Below are positions 21,760-32,228 of a stretch of DNA of 64,000 bases, piece after piece. Within the stretch, counting starts at the first letter, position 1. Every line of letters begins with the position of its first letter. A program made the translations under genes and the position numbers. Below the pieces are notes generated by a model. The model saw only the letters and a list, made by a program, of their open reading frames with translations, was not told the origin of the DNA and made no database searches. Source of the DNA: Stomorhina lunata (lineage: Eukaryota > Arthropoda > Insecta > Diptera > Rhiniidae); NCBI GenBank assembly GCA_933228675.1, contig OW121743.1:16019724-16083723 (forward strand). The letters run 5' to 3'.

Positions 21760-24167
21760 TTACTTACTACTGGCTGCTGGCTGTTGACGATGATAATCGT
21801 GCTGATGACGGCGATGATGAGACAACAAATTTTCTAATTTGTTTATTCGATGATACAGATTTGAAGGAACAGTAGGCCCAGGTGCCCAAAGCTTAACTGA
21901 AAAAATATTCAATTCGGTAAATATATTCAAAAATACAGAGACAAGAATGACATCTAGTACCCGTTTCTACATCGGATATATGAGCCGAAACGACCCAGAG
22001 CTTCTACAACTGCGGCTGTGATCCCAGCAACACCATCAATCAATGTAAGTATACTTATGTCAAATATTTTCTCTATTGGAGCAGCCCTAACCGGCCAGGT
22101 TGCTCCAAATCTTTTGATCCGTTCTAGAATGTGCCAATGACTGCACAATAGAGCGTCTCGACTTATATGGGGAAAAAATAAAGTTCGCCGTACACCATCG
22201 AATATTAAGCGTTGCTATGAGGTAGTTTCAAAAAAAATTTTTTTAATTTTTTTTGTTGCACATTGGGGTCGCCAAAATACATTTTTCGTTATATCTTCGG
22301 CATTTACAGTCGGATCTCGAAGTGTGATATATCGATGTTTTTGTCCCGAGGAGGCCAACATTTTTCTTTAATAGTCATTATTCTCAGGTATCCGGTTCTA
22401 GTATTTATCTATCAGACCCCTGTTCCTAATACCCTAATGTACCACCCTAATATCAGAAAATTAAAGCTCTTAAAAAAACGTTAAACTTTTACTAAGGAAG
22501 TTTTTCGATTTTTCAAACCCATCTATTACAAACAAGGAATTTCTTATTTTGTTGCACATAGGGATCGCCAAAATACATTTTTCGTTATATCTTCGCCATT
22601 TACTGTCGGATCTTAAAGTGTAATATATCGATGTTTTTGTCTAACGAAGGCCAATGTTTTGCGATATTAATCATTGACCTTAAATACATTCATCTACATA
22701 GTACCTACCCAAGATATCTTAACTCATACAACAGGAATTATAAAAATTTTAAATCTTTTAATCAATTATGTTTTGAAAAGACTCAAGTTTGCTGTATTTT
22801 TGAGGGCTCTCAAGTTCTGAAAAAATGTGGCCCATGCGTTGCTCACCAGTGACAGCCAAGGAAGATTAATGTACTACATGAACAAAACGTTCAGTGTCTG
22901 TTTAAAGGCATAGATAAGCTGTGAAAATAATTAAGTTTAGTTTTATAATCATTGACCTCAAGTACATTCTTCTAGTACTTTTTTTTGATAATGATCATTG
23001 ATCTCAGATATCCGTTCTAGTATTTATTTAAAATTGTGAAAAAATATCATGTAAAAATTCACAGTGTAAATACCCAAACAGTCTCTTAGTTTGTCTTGCT
23101 ATTCGTTTTATCCACGAAATAATTGTTTGAATTTCATCTGTGTCTGTATAACATTTAATCGCGTTGTGTTTAATTTAATTATAAACTATTAAAAATTAAT
23201 TTAAATAAACAACAGCCTCCCGAACTCTCCGCTTTTATTTTATCCGCCATTCTGGTTCTTGTGAAATCCAACCTCAAGCAATTCCAATAGATGTTATATC
23301 TTGGGTTCATCAATTGCCGGACGACGTTCAACAAATGCTTCGTCCGCCCATAGAAAATAACGTTTACTTTTTCCACCCGGTCCACAATTTCAGAATTTTT
23401 TTGACTGAGCCGCCATGCTTGCAATTCTTAATGCAAGAACTGCTGAAGCATTACAGTTTTCCAAAGATGTATGAGTTAAGATATATTGGGTAGGTACTAT
23501 GTAGAAGAATGTATTTAAGGTCAATGATTAATATCGCAAAACATTGGCCTTCGTTAGACAAAAACATCGATATATTACACTTTAAGATCCGACAGTAAAT
23601 GGCGAAGATATAACGAAAAATGTATTTTGGCGATCCCTATGTGCGGCAAAATAAGAAATTCCTTGTTTGTAATAGATCGGTTTGAAAAATCGAAAAACTT
23701 CCTTAGTAAAAGTTTAACAATTTTTTAAGAGCTTTAATTTTCTGATATTAGGGTGGTACATTAGGGTGGTAGGAACAGGGGTCTGATAGATAAATACTAG
23801 AACCGGATACCCAAGAATAATGACTATTAAAGAAAAATGTTGGCCTCCTCGAGACAAAAACATCGATATATCACACTTCGAGATCCGACTTTAAATGCCG
23901 AAGAAATAACGAAAAATGTATTTTGGCGACCCCAATGTGCGACGAAAAAATTAAAAAAAAAATGTTCGAAACTGCCTCATAGCAATGCTTTATATTCGAT
24001 GGTGTACGGCGAACTTTATTTTTTCGAGACGCCCTACTGCACAATCTTGACAAGGGGTAATAATATAGACCATGATTTAATAATTCTGAAGGTTGTTCCA
24101 TTCTCTCTTTTTGTCGCCATGATAACTTTCTGACGTTTGTTAGGATAGTAAAAGTTTGTGCTACCAT
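21760..24167 (-). pseudogene. Unrecognised two-exon gene whose first exon is split by a transposon
   Basis: On the minus strand, an ATG at 24167 (in-frame TAG a few codons upstream) opens MVAQTFTILTNVRK and continues to PLSRLCS at 24036. A foldback element lies between. The same frame resumes at 22139 with HWHILERIKRFGATW and runs through ILTLIDGVAGITAAVV to a GTAGAA donor at 21970. A 74-bp intron ends TTTTTTCAG, and the last exon (21896-21760) encodes KLWAPGPTVPSNLYHRINKL and a His/Gln-rich tail ending SSK-stop. Without the insert the frame is about 145 residues. Exon phases agree (1 and 1). The family is not recognised; one moderately hydrophobic stretch is visible. It could be a host gene allele killed by the insertion, or an older repeat-borne gene. 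Confidence 0.6.
22150..24035. mobile_element. Foldback-like transposon with about 590-bp inverted arms
   Basis: The left arm (22150-about 22735) is the reverse complement of the right arm (about 23466-24035). Ends are AGAGCGTCTCGA and, inverted, AGGGCGTCTCGA. A 10-bp direct duplication, ACTGCACAAT, flanks it at 22140-22149 and 24036-24045. Each arm contains two related direct blocks of about 300 bp (GTTGCACATTGGGGTCGCC and GTTGCACATAGGGATCGCC variants, each followed by ATATATCGATGTTTTTGTC). The spacer has a partial third block near 22960-23040 and no convincing transposase. Architecture resembles Drosophila FB elements: long repetitive arms and roughly 9-10-bp target duplications. Confidence 0.85.
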
Positions 24168-24652
24168 ATTTTTGCCGACAATCCCACTTTTCTAATATTT
24201 TATGATGACAAAATTTATGTTAATTTAAGCATAAAAAACTTACGAGTATTTACGAAAAAGCTTCAATAAATAATCATACAATTTGTTCCAACTATATTTC
24301 TTTAATATTGAATGATTTCATTATATGCTCAACTTAAAAATTAAACATTTTTGATAACTAATCCCAATATATTACGTACCCCTTTTCTTAATGTGGCAAC
24401 ATTTTTCTTTCAATTGTTTTCAAATATCAAACTTCAAAAACCCAATATACGTCAAAATAATTTTGAAGAGAGAGAATGAAACTTCCTTGTTATTATTATT
24501 TCATGATATAGACTAGCTTTGCGATAGAATCAATTTATATTTACGGGATGCAAACACATTTTTTCACTGCCAGGAATCTGCAGCTATCTTCGGCCATGCT
24601 CTTCACACCATGAACAAAGAAAGTATTCCTGGAACTGAAAGTCTTAGTTGAC
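24168..24652. other. Upstream flank of the minus-strand gene
   Basis: AT-rich with no recognised repeat; probably the upstream region of the split gene ending at 24167. No core promoter could be chosen. Confidence 0.3.
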
Positions 24653-24691
24653 GATGTAAAAATACCGACGCAAACCCGGTATTTTTACATC
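24653..24691. repeat. Perfect short hairpin
   Basis: GATGTAAAAATACCG (24653-24667) and its exact reverse complement (24677-24691) are separated by 9 nt; the pairing extends one more base outward. It lies at the edge of a direct-repeat block. Confidence 0.85.
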
Positions 24692-24699
24692 GACAGCTT

Positions 24700-25220
24700 A
24701 TAATCATCTTCAGTAGGTCCTCAACTCATTAGCCCGCAGCACTTCAGAGCTGTCAAAATGCAGAGCCCTCAGGATAGTAACAGGTTAAATAAAAATGTCC
24801 TTAGAAAATCATCCACATGAGGAGACTTAAGTTCTACTACTACTTCAGGAAAATAGCCGAATACTAATAAGGCTGTTCGTTCTGGGATGTCATCAGAGGG
24901 GTCATCCGAACCATTTTCTTACCTCATACAAAGCTGCTCTGGTAGACATTAATAAGAGTATGATAACCTCGACGATAACTAGTTAAAGAATGAATGTTGT
25001 ACTTGGTGTTGGTCCCAACTTGCGATAAATTACGCAGTAGGAGTTAGTAGCACTCCAGAGCTGTTAACAAATATCCTCAAAAAGCCATCTACACGAGGAG
25101 ACGAAAGTTCTACTACCACTTAAGGAACACAGAAAAATGCTAATAAGGCTGCGATGACATTGGAGGGGTCATCCGAACCACCATCTAACCTCATACAAAG
25201 CAGCTCTGGATAACAAGTAA
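24700..25220. repeat. Two diverged direct copies of an about 250-bp block
   Basis: 24770-24960 and about 25020-25215 share GAGGAGAC, AGTTCTACTAC, ACTAATAAGGCTG or GCTAATAAGGCTG, GAGGGGTCATCCGAACCA and CCTCATACAAAGC in the same order. A local tandem duplication, unrelated to other repeats seen here. Confidence 0.7.
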
Positions 25221-26982
25221 CTAAATTAATAATGTACTTATTGCTCTTCTCATACTTATTGCTTAGGAAGAGAGTGAGATCTTCCCCAGATTTCATGATG
25301 CGATTTAACATTACTGCACACTATCAGGTTATGATGATCAGTTTTTGCACAATTTATTAGGATCAACAAAGTGTCTGAGACATTCTTAAAAGTTGATGCA
25401 TTCCAGGCTGAATAATGCAAAGCCTCTGTCACTAAAAGCAAGAAGAAAAATATTAAGACTCTTTCTTTCAAGAAAACAAGATACATATCTTTTACCTTAA
25501 TCTACAAACCGTACCACCAATTACCCAACATTACAGGATAAGAAGTATAGCAGATTATTCTTGAATCAGGAGAAGTGCCAATGACGCTGGCAGAGATGCC
25601 TTAAAGTTATTAGCTTTTATTTGAAGAAACCGAAGGGGTATTAAATTTTCACGATTGTCACTTTTGCATCCTCATCAGAATCATGGAGACGCTCCCCTGA
25701 TGATATACTATTATATGCCAGAGACTTCTAATATCTTTCAGGCACTTACTTCAAATTACTATTGTCTACAGATATTACATTTGTTTTACTTTTTGTCATT
25801 CAAGATTTCCTGTCGCTTTTATAGACCTTTATTTTGAATACTTTAAATCCAGACATCAGCAAAATTCGTTAGGAACTTTGCATTAAGTAAAACACTGCGT
25901 GCCTACGATCTGCGTCATTTAATTGACCAATTTTCCAGTTGTGAGCTGGAATGTTAGTTTTACACTTAATGAGTCTGATTATGGAATCCGCGGCCTTTGG
26001 AATTAACGGAATCCAAGACGGAACTCAAAGTTCAAGACATAGTCAAAATGCAAGTCATTCTTAAATTGCATATCATTTTGAAAGAGTAATTTACTGACAA
26101 CTGCAAATCATGATGAAAATCCAAGTCATTCTCAAAGTGCGAGTCAAAGTGCAAGTCACACTCAAAGTACACGTCATTGTCAAAGTGCAAGGCATAGTCA
26201 AAGTACAGTTTGGATTAGAACTGCGGTATCAATAGGCACCTTCAATCAGGGACTTATTAATCCCTTTTGAATCAAACAGGGTTAAAAAAGACAAAAGAGA
26301 AAAGATTTAAGCGAAGAAGAAACTAAAATGTTTTGTATTGGCTTCAATAAAGTCTTAATCTAAGTCAGTTGAGTCCAACTATAAAACTCACTCTGAACTG
26401 AACGATGAAGTTTGCACAGTTCGATGTCTGGGAACTCCTTGTAGAATCTGGTATTTAGACTAACTTCAGTCTCTTTAGTTTTACCGTTGCGATAACGATT
26501 TTTTAGTTTGAGAGTCATCATTGAATTGCTTGTCCTCGTATTTGCGTGTTTGAAAACAGATATCGGTGGATAACTGAAGTTTTGCTATCTTTTTTTTTTA
26601 CTTTCCATATCAACACAATCAAATACGATATTAAAAAATATTGCTTTATCATTTATCCCGGCCTAAAGAGATAACAGTAAGACGCAATCCGATGTTAATG
26701 GATACATATATAGAATCCGATCATATATATATAGAACCATGCCTAATTTTCTTATGACGGAATCCTCAGTTGTACTTGTTGAAAATGTGAGCGTACTATG
26801 ACTTACAATCCTCAATTCTCAACATAATTTGATGAATATTCCGTTTTTAAAACTGAAAATGTAGTTTAAATATTTCTCAGTTAAATTTAAATGAAATATT
26901 TATTGAATTTGAATGAAAAATCAGTTGACCGGTTTTTAAATGAATATTCATTCATTTCAAATTACACTTTAAGTAAATTTTC
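25221..26982. other. Mostly unique non-coding DNA with a small minisatellite
   Basis: A degenerate repeat of CAAAGTGCAAGTCA-type words lies at about 26030-26215. The rest shows no gene with a supportable splice structure and no repeat shared with other parts of the window. Confidence 0.4.
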
Positions 26983-27876
26983 TTCTTCTTCTGTTATCCT
27001 TGACTCCCAGTGGAGCATAGGGCCTCAATCATCCTTTTATATCGGACTCTATTGCGAGATGTTAGGCATACATCATTCCATGAATAGTTTGCTGCTTGTA
27101 ACTCCGCATCAATTGATCTTCTCCACGTTCTAGCAGGTGCACCAATACGACGGCCGCTTCCTTGTGGATTCCAACGAAGCGCTTGTCGAGGAATGTTGGT
27201 ATTTGGCCTTCGAAGTGTGTGGCCTATCCATCACCATTTCCGTTGACATACCTCTGTGGAAGCAGGGATTTGGTTTGCTGCATTAAGTAGATCTTCATTT
27301 CTAATTGCGATTCGGCCAACATATATTAAGAATTTGTCTTAAGCATTTGTTTGTAAAGGTTTGCAGTCGTTTATCGATGGCATTTGTGCGTTTCCATGTT
27401 TCGCAGCCGTAATACAGGATGGACTTGACATTCGAGTTATATATTCGTAACTTAGTTGTTGTTGATATTTGCCGAGATTTTCAAATTGCTCGAAGAATGC
27501 CGAGCAATCGCCTTATTAATACGCGATTTAATATCCTCGTCTGCACCACCTTTTGTAGTTACAAAACTTCCCAGGTATCTACACGCCCAATAACCTCGTT
27601 CTTCACATTGATGTGTGTCAACGGGTTTGCGCCATAGCCTCCAGGCATAATCTTTGTCTTGGAAATATTAATTTCAAGACCAGCTATACGAGATTCAGCA
27701 GTAATAGCGTTAGTATTCTCTTGAAGGTGGCCAGAGCTTTGGCTTAGAAGACATACGTCATCGGCATATTCCAAGTCCTCAAGTTGTTTAAAGGGTGTCC
27801 ATTGGATACCGTGTCTACCATTTAGAGCCGTACGCATTATGTTGTCGATGACGAGGATAAAAAGTATAGGTGGTTA
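26983..27876 (-). pseudogene. Non-LTR retrotransposon, 3' half (RT active-site motif to tail)
   Basis: The minus strand starts with the YADD block (QLEDLEYADDVCLLSQ, about 27755-27790), then LEINISKTKIM, and downstream a YGCETW-type motif and RRPNTNI-like tail with frameshifts. The element ends toward 26983 with a GAAGAAGAAG tail on its sense strand. Continuous with the 5' half at 29177-30263 but for a Tc1-like insertion. Its 3' part is the source of the 182-bp array at 37.0-38.6 kb. Clade looks RTE/CR1-like; not settled by eye. Confidence 0.8.
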
Positions 27877-27878
27877 TA

Positions 27879-29174
27879 AAGAGTATTCTAAAAAAAATAA
27901 TGATTTACTATTTTAGACAAAATTAATCCATAGTGCAAGAAATAATTTATTTTTTGATCAAGTTAGTTTCTATAGATATGTCAGATACTATTATTTTAGA
28001 AATTATTAATTTTCAATAGTTATTTCAATCAAAATGGACTGCGAAAAAAAAGTTCGTGAAAATATAATTAAAACTTTTTAAAAAAATCCGTCATGGACTT
28101 TTCAAAAAATAGCTAAAAATTTGAAAGTTGACCCTCGAACGGTTTCTAATGCCATCAGACGGTGTAAGGAAAACCTGAGCATTGAAGGAAAACCTGGATC
28201 AGGGAGGAAAAAAGGTCCTACAGATATTGGTAAAGGCAAAAGAAGTCGAGCGACTCTTTCGAAGAGCGCCTAACACTTCTTTAAGAAAAGCAGCTCGTAC
28301 GGTGAAATGTTCTTCGAATTTTGCACATAGAGTCAAAGCTTATGCTGGACTGAAGACATACAAAGTCCAAAAGGTTCCAGATCGCAATGCTATAAAGAAC
28401 TTAGAAGCAAAAAAAACGAGCGAAAAAATTGAAGTCTGATTTTATAAAAAAATACACCTGTTGTGTGATGGATGATGAAACATACGTACTGGCAGACTTT
28501 TCTCAACTTCCTGGTCAAGATTTTTATGTTGCTGATAAACGGGGCAATGTTCGGCAAGAGTTTCGCACAAAAAAACAAAATTCCCTAAGAAGTTTCTCGT
28601 GTGGCAAGCTATTTGCAGTTGTGGCAAAAGAAGTAAAGTATTTGTGGCACCTGGCACAATAAACACAGAAATTTATATAAAGGAGTGCCTACAAAAACGG
28701 TTGTTACCCTTTTTAAGAGAGCACAGAGTGACTACATTTTTTTTGGCCCAATTTGGCATCATGCCATTATGGAAAAAAGGCACTTGAGTGGTACTCAAAG
28801 AATAATGTCATTTTTGTACCACGAGAGGCAAATCCACCTAACTGTCCAGAACTTCGGCCTGTGGAAAGGTATTGGGCTCTGGTAAAAAAGGAATTGAAGA
28901 ACACAGGAAAGATTTCCAGGAACATGTCCGATTTTAAGCGCAGGTGGAACACATGCTGCAAAAAGGTATCAGAAGCAACTGTAAAATCTTTAATGGGAGG
29001 GTTTCCGAAAAAAGTCGATAATTTTGCAAAACCCGAGTACTAAGTAAACATTTTAATGCTAAATGATTTTGTATAATATGTCATTATATTTGCGTATTTT
29101 GTAGAGTTTTTATATTAAAAGGTTTGATTTTTATTTAAGAAAATCCAACTACAAATTTTATTTAGAGCACTCTT
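27879..29174 (+). mobile_element. Tc1-like element inserted in the retrotransposon
   Basis: Ends AAGAGTATTCTAAA on the left and, inverted, AAGAGTGCTCTAAA on the right; TA flanks both sides (27877-27878 and 29175-29176). Removing it rejoins the RT frame just after GVRQGC, where RTs continue toward YADD. Length 1296 bp. Confidence 0.88.
28034..29043 (+). pseudogene. Frameshifted Tc1-like transposase
   Basis: Begins MDCEKKVRENIIKTF, with an early in-frame stop, then a helix-turn-helix-like region (FQKIAKNLKVDPRTVSNAIR). Later pieces sit in different frames: RKAARTVKCSS; CVMDDETYVLADFSQLPG, which holds the first catalytic Asp; a DLAHCHY-equivalent (LASCHYG-type) second site; and NPPNCPELRPVERYWALVKK with the Glu of a DDE triad. 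At least two frameshifts and a stop make it inactive. Confidence 0.8.
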
Positions 29175-29176
29175 TA

Positions 29177-30263
29177 TGCATCCTTGTCTTACTCCAGTAG
29201 TAACATCGAACGGATCTGATAGTTTACCCTTGTGTAGGACTCGACTTTTAAAATCAACGTACATTGCCCGGATTAAGTTGAGAATTTTCGTTGGCATGTT
29301 ACGATTTTCTAAAATTCTCCATAGATAGCTTCTATTGACACTGTCGAAGGCCTTCATAAAGTCGATAAATGCTAGGTAAACAGGAGTGCGGAATTCATTA
29401 CATTGCTCTAATACTATTCTTACTGTGTTGATTAGATCAACACAAGAACGGTTTTCTCTAAACCCAACTGATTTTCGCGGAGTGTAGAGGAAACTGCGTC
29501 GGATATTCTGTTCAAAATTACACGACTTAGTATTTTGCTAGGTATTGGGAGAAATACCTAGCAAAATACCTTTTTGGTATTTTGACTAGTATACCTTCAT
29601 TCCAAGAGGTTGGCAGAGCTTCTTCTTCCCATATTTTACGCACAAATGGGTGCCACAATCTCGACGATCCTTCAACATCACATAAAAGCATCTCCGCTGA
29701 AATATTGTCATTGCCCGGGGCCTTATTGCGTTTAAGGATTTTAATAACGTTCTTCACTTCTTGTATTGTTGGCGGACTGTCGGAAATTCCTCTGAATATA
29801 CTATCATGGTTGGTTTCATTATGCACTTCAGCCAGTGGTGTTAATCCAATCGGGTTGTTAAGTGTTGACTTGAAGTGCTCCATCCAGCGTATTAGTTGCT
29901 CATCCGCAGTTGAAAGGAGTGTGCCACTACTACTCAAGATAGGACTGTTACTGTAAGTAACAAGGTCTTCATATCGCCTTTGCTTGCAGCTGATTGCTCG
30001 TCTATCCACATTCTCTTGTCCCTTCTTGCAGACTTCTTTATTTTATTGGATAGATCACGATATGTTGCTTTGAGGGCTCCATCATCTCCATTATTATTTA
30101 GCATTGTATTTTTAAGGGATCTGCGTTGTTCTATCAAGTCCCATGTTGCCTGTGTTATCCAAATCTTTCTTTTGTGATCTTTTAATCCTAGGATTTGTAT
30201 ATTTGTGTGACACAAGTTAATTTTACTTACATAATATTCTGAGTGTATTAATTGGGCCAACAA
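29177..30263 (-). pseudogene. Non-LTR retrotransposon, 5' half (linker and RT N-terminal motifs)
   Basis: Reading on the minus strand: a basic linker (about 30263-29935), then an RT entry motif NVIKILKRNKAPGNDNIS, then QTSWNEG-like TSWNEGILVKIPK, a frameshifted zone containing a 16-bp hairpin at 29530-29569, then VGFRENRSC and AFDSVNRSYLW, and GVRQGC at the Tc1 junction. No endonuclease is present, so the copy is 5'-truncated, next to repeat R at about 30250. Confidence 0.8.
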
Positions 30264-30354
30264 AAACCATTACTAATTTTGGTTGAAATCCGTCCTCTTC
30301 TTGGGGTACCTGCTTTGGACTCCTATTTTTTCACTTATTTTTCTTCTCAATATA
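30240..30354. repeat. Fragment of dispersed repeat R flanking mariner copy 1
   Basis: Contains TTGGTTGAAATCCGTCC and GGGGTACCTGCTTTGGAC, matching R at 20.0-20.4 kb and 31.7 kb. Mariner copy 1 follows directly. Confidence 0.7.
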
Positions 30355-31658
30355 TCGGGTGTTTTTTATTGAGGTATAGAACTTTAAGTTGGCATCACTT
30401 TTTTAACTGGCGGCCATTTTGTCAGCTGTCAAGTGATTAATATTTAGTTTGGTTTGCCATTTCATCATGAACAGGTTGACAAAAGAACAACGCTTGCAAA
30501 TCGTGCAAATTTATTTCGAAAATAATGGTTCAGTTCGCGAAGTTTACCGCAAGCTCCGTCCATTTTATGGTCGACATAATCGTCCATCAGAGCAATTAAT
30601 TCGGTTAACCATGGGTCGTTTTCGCACTACGTTTACTCTATGTGATAATACGCATCCGCAGCGACGTCGAACAGTGTGCACCGAAGAAACAATTGCCGCT
30701 GTAGAGCAAAGTGTTGAAGAGGACCCGAATGAATCGATTCGCCACCGTGCACAGCAATTGGAGCATTGTCCATCAACTTTATGGAAGATTTTGCGCAAAG
30801 ATCTTGGCTTGCGACCCTACAAGATCCAGCTTGTGCAAGAATTAAAGCCGCGAGACCATGCAATGCGTCGTGATTTTGGTGCATGGGCCGAAAATGAGAT
30901 TGTTCTCGATGCTGATTTTCATCGCAAAATTTTGTTTAGTGAGGAGGCTCATTTTTGGTTGAATGGCTACGTCAACAAGCAAAATTGCCGCATTTGGAAT
31001 GAAGAGAATCCACATGAGACCCTTGAGACGCCATTACATCCACAAAAACTGACTGTTTGGTGTGCTCTATGGGCTGGTGGAGTCATTGGGCCATACTTCT
31101 TCCGAAATAATGCTGGAGAGTCAGTTACCATAAATGGAGGCCGGTATAGAGCCATGATAACCGACTATTTTGTTCCCCAATTGGATGGCATGAATGTGGA
31201 TGAGTTGTGGTTCCAACAAGACGGCGCTACATGCCACACAGCGCACGTCACAATTGATTTATTGAAGGAAACATTCGATGAGCGCATAATTTCGCGGAAT
31301 GGACCTATCAATTGGCCACCAAGATCGTGCGATTTGACACCACTGGATTATTTTCTTTGGGGATATGTGAAGTCGCTCGTCTATGTCAACAAACTAGAAA
31401 CGTTAGGGGACTTGGAAGCCAACATTCGTGGCGTTATTGCCAACATACGGCCCCATATGCTCGAAAAAGTAGTTGAAAATTGGACCTGTAGAATTGGCTT
31501 TATTCGAGCGAGCCGCGGCGGCCACATGCCCGAAATCATATTTAAACATTAATGGCATAAAATTATCCTTCCACTAAAGCCAAATTGATGGACATTAAAA
31601 CGATTTTCTTGTGTTTTATTTCAATTCGAAGTTCTATACCTCTAAAAAAAACACCCAT
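30355..31658 (+). mobile_element. DD41D (rosa-like) mariner, copy 1
   Basis: Inverted ends pair over about 28 bp: GGGTGTTTTTTATTGAGG on the left and, inverted, GGGTGTTTTTTTTAGAGG on the right, both continuing TATAGAACTT. TA flanks both sides (30353-30354, 31659-31660). It forms the front of a 1.87-kb tandem duplication. Confidence 0.92.
30467..31552 (+). CDS. DD41D mariner transposase, copy 1 (full-length, first Asp changed)
   Basis: An uninterrupted 361-residue frame from MNRLTKEQ. The N-terminus is a DUF4817-like helix-turn-helix (residues 1-60). The catalytic core reads LFSEEAHF (residue 159), WFQQDGATCHTA (Asp 252) and CDLTPLDYFLW (Asp 294). Counting 41 residues between the second and third Asp puts it with DD41D, rosa-like mariners. 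In copy 2 and the 40-kb relative the first site is FSDEAHF; here it is Glu, which is likely to impair metal-ion catalysis. Length is normal for a mariner transposase. Cut-and-paste transposition acting in the nucleus is the family function. Confidence 0.93.
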   Translation: MNRLTKEQRLQIVQIYFENNGSVREVYRKLRPFYGRHNRPSEQLIRLTMGRFRTTFTLCDNTHPQRRRTVCTEETIAAVEQSVEEDPNESIRHRAQQLEHCPSTLWKILRKDLGLRPYKIQLVQELKPRDHAMRRDFGAWAENEIVLDADFHRKILFSEEAHFWLNGYVNKQNCRIWNEENPHETLETPLHPQKLTVWCALWAGGVIGPYFFRNNAGESVTINGGRYRAMITDYFVPQLDGMNVDELWFQQDGATCHTAHVTIDLLKETFDERIISRNGPINWPPRSCDLTPLDYFLWGYVKSLVYVNKLETLGDLEANIRGVIANIRPHMLEKVVENWTCRIGFIRASRGGHMPEIIFKH

Positions 31659-32228
31659 TATAGGCTGCAGTTCTCTATTATTTGACCCAGAAAAGAGCTC
31701 CAAAAATTTTGGTTGAAATCCGTCCACTTTTAGGGGTACCTGCTTGGGACTTACAGTTAAATGCAATGCCATTTTTTGCTTCAATTATGCCTAACAATTT
31801 ACGTGACTTTTTTTCAGAAAATTTTGAACTTTGTTCTACGATTGGTAAATTTTTTTCGCTGAATCTTTTAAATGGTTATGGTGGGAGTACCGAGCAAAAT
31901 CGAGCCAACTTAGTTTTTGTCCAAAGAAAAACGAAAATACTGAATTTTTGTAGAGCTTTTTTGAATTTCTGATATCTCCTAAACTATGTGCGAGATTAAG
32001 ATATTTTCTTCTGCAGACTAAAACTAAGGTTTAGTATTTCAATTAAATTGACATCAAGATTAAAGTTGTAAAACAATATTCGACGCATGAGCTACTGAGT
32101 TTAAGTACATTTCAATACCTTTTTTATAATATATAATATCTGTGGCTTGGTGCTAAAAGGGCTAATGTCAATAAAAATAGTTTTGAGATAATCTGATTTA
32201 AAGTTTATATTTTTCATACAAATTTATA
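31659..32228. repeat. Repeat R between the two mariners (duplication copy 1)
   Basis: 570 bp nearly identical to 33532-34101. Contains ATCCGTCCACTTTTAGGGG and CAATTTACGTGACTTTTTTT. A 96-codon open frame at 31682 is present in both copies but lacks any recognised domain and is probably accidental. Confidence 0.85.

Noticed and set aside
25120..25486. Minus-strand frames of 63 and 76 codons
   Set aside because: No splice context, domain or conserved motif; within a local duplication.
29530..29569. 16-bp hairpin in the RT region as a regulatory element
   Set aside because: Lies within a decayed frame; more simply a local inverted duplication that contributed to the frameshift.
31682..31972. 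96-codon frame duplicated at 33555
   Set aside because: Identical only because of the recent duplication; relatives of repeat R at 20 kb do not keep it and no domain is visible.
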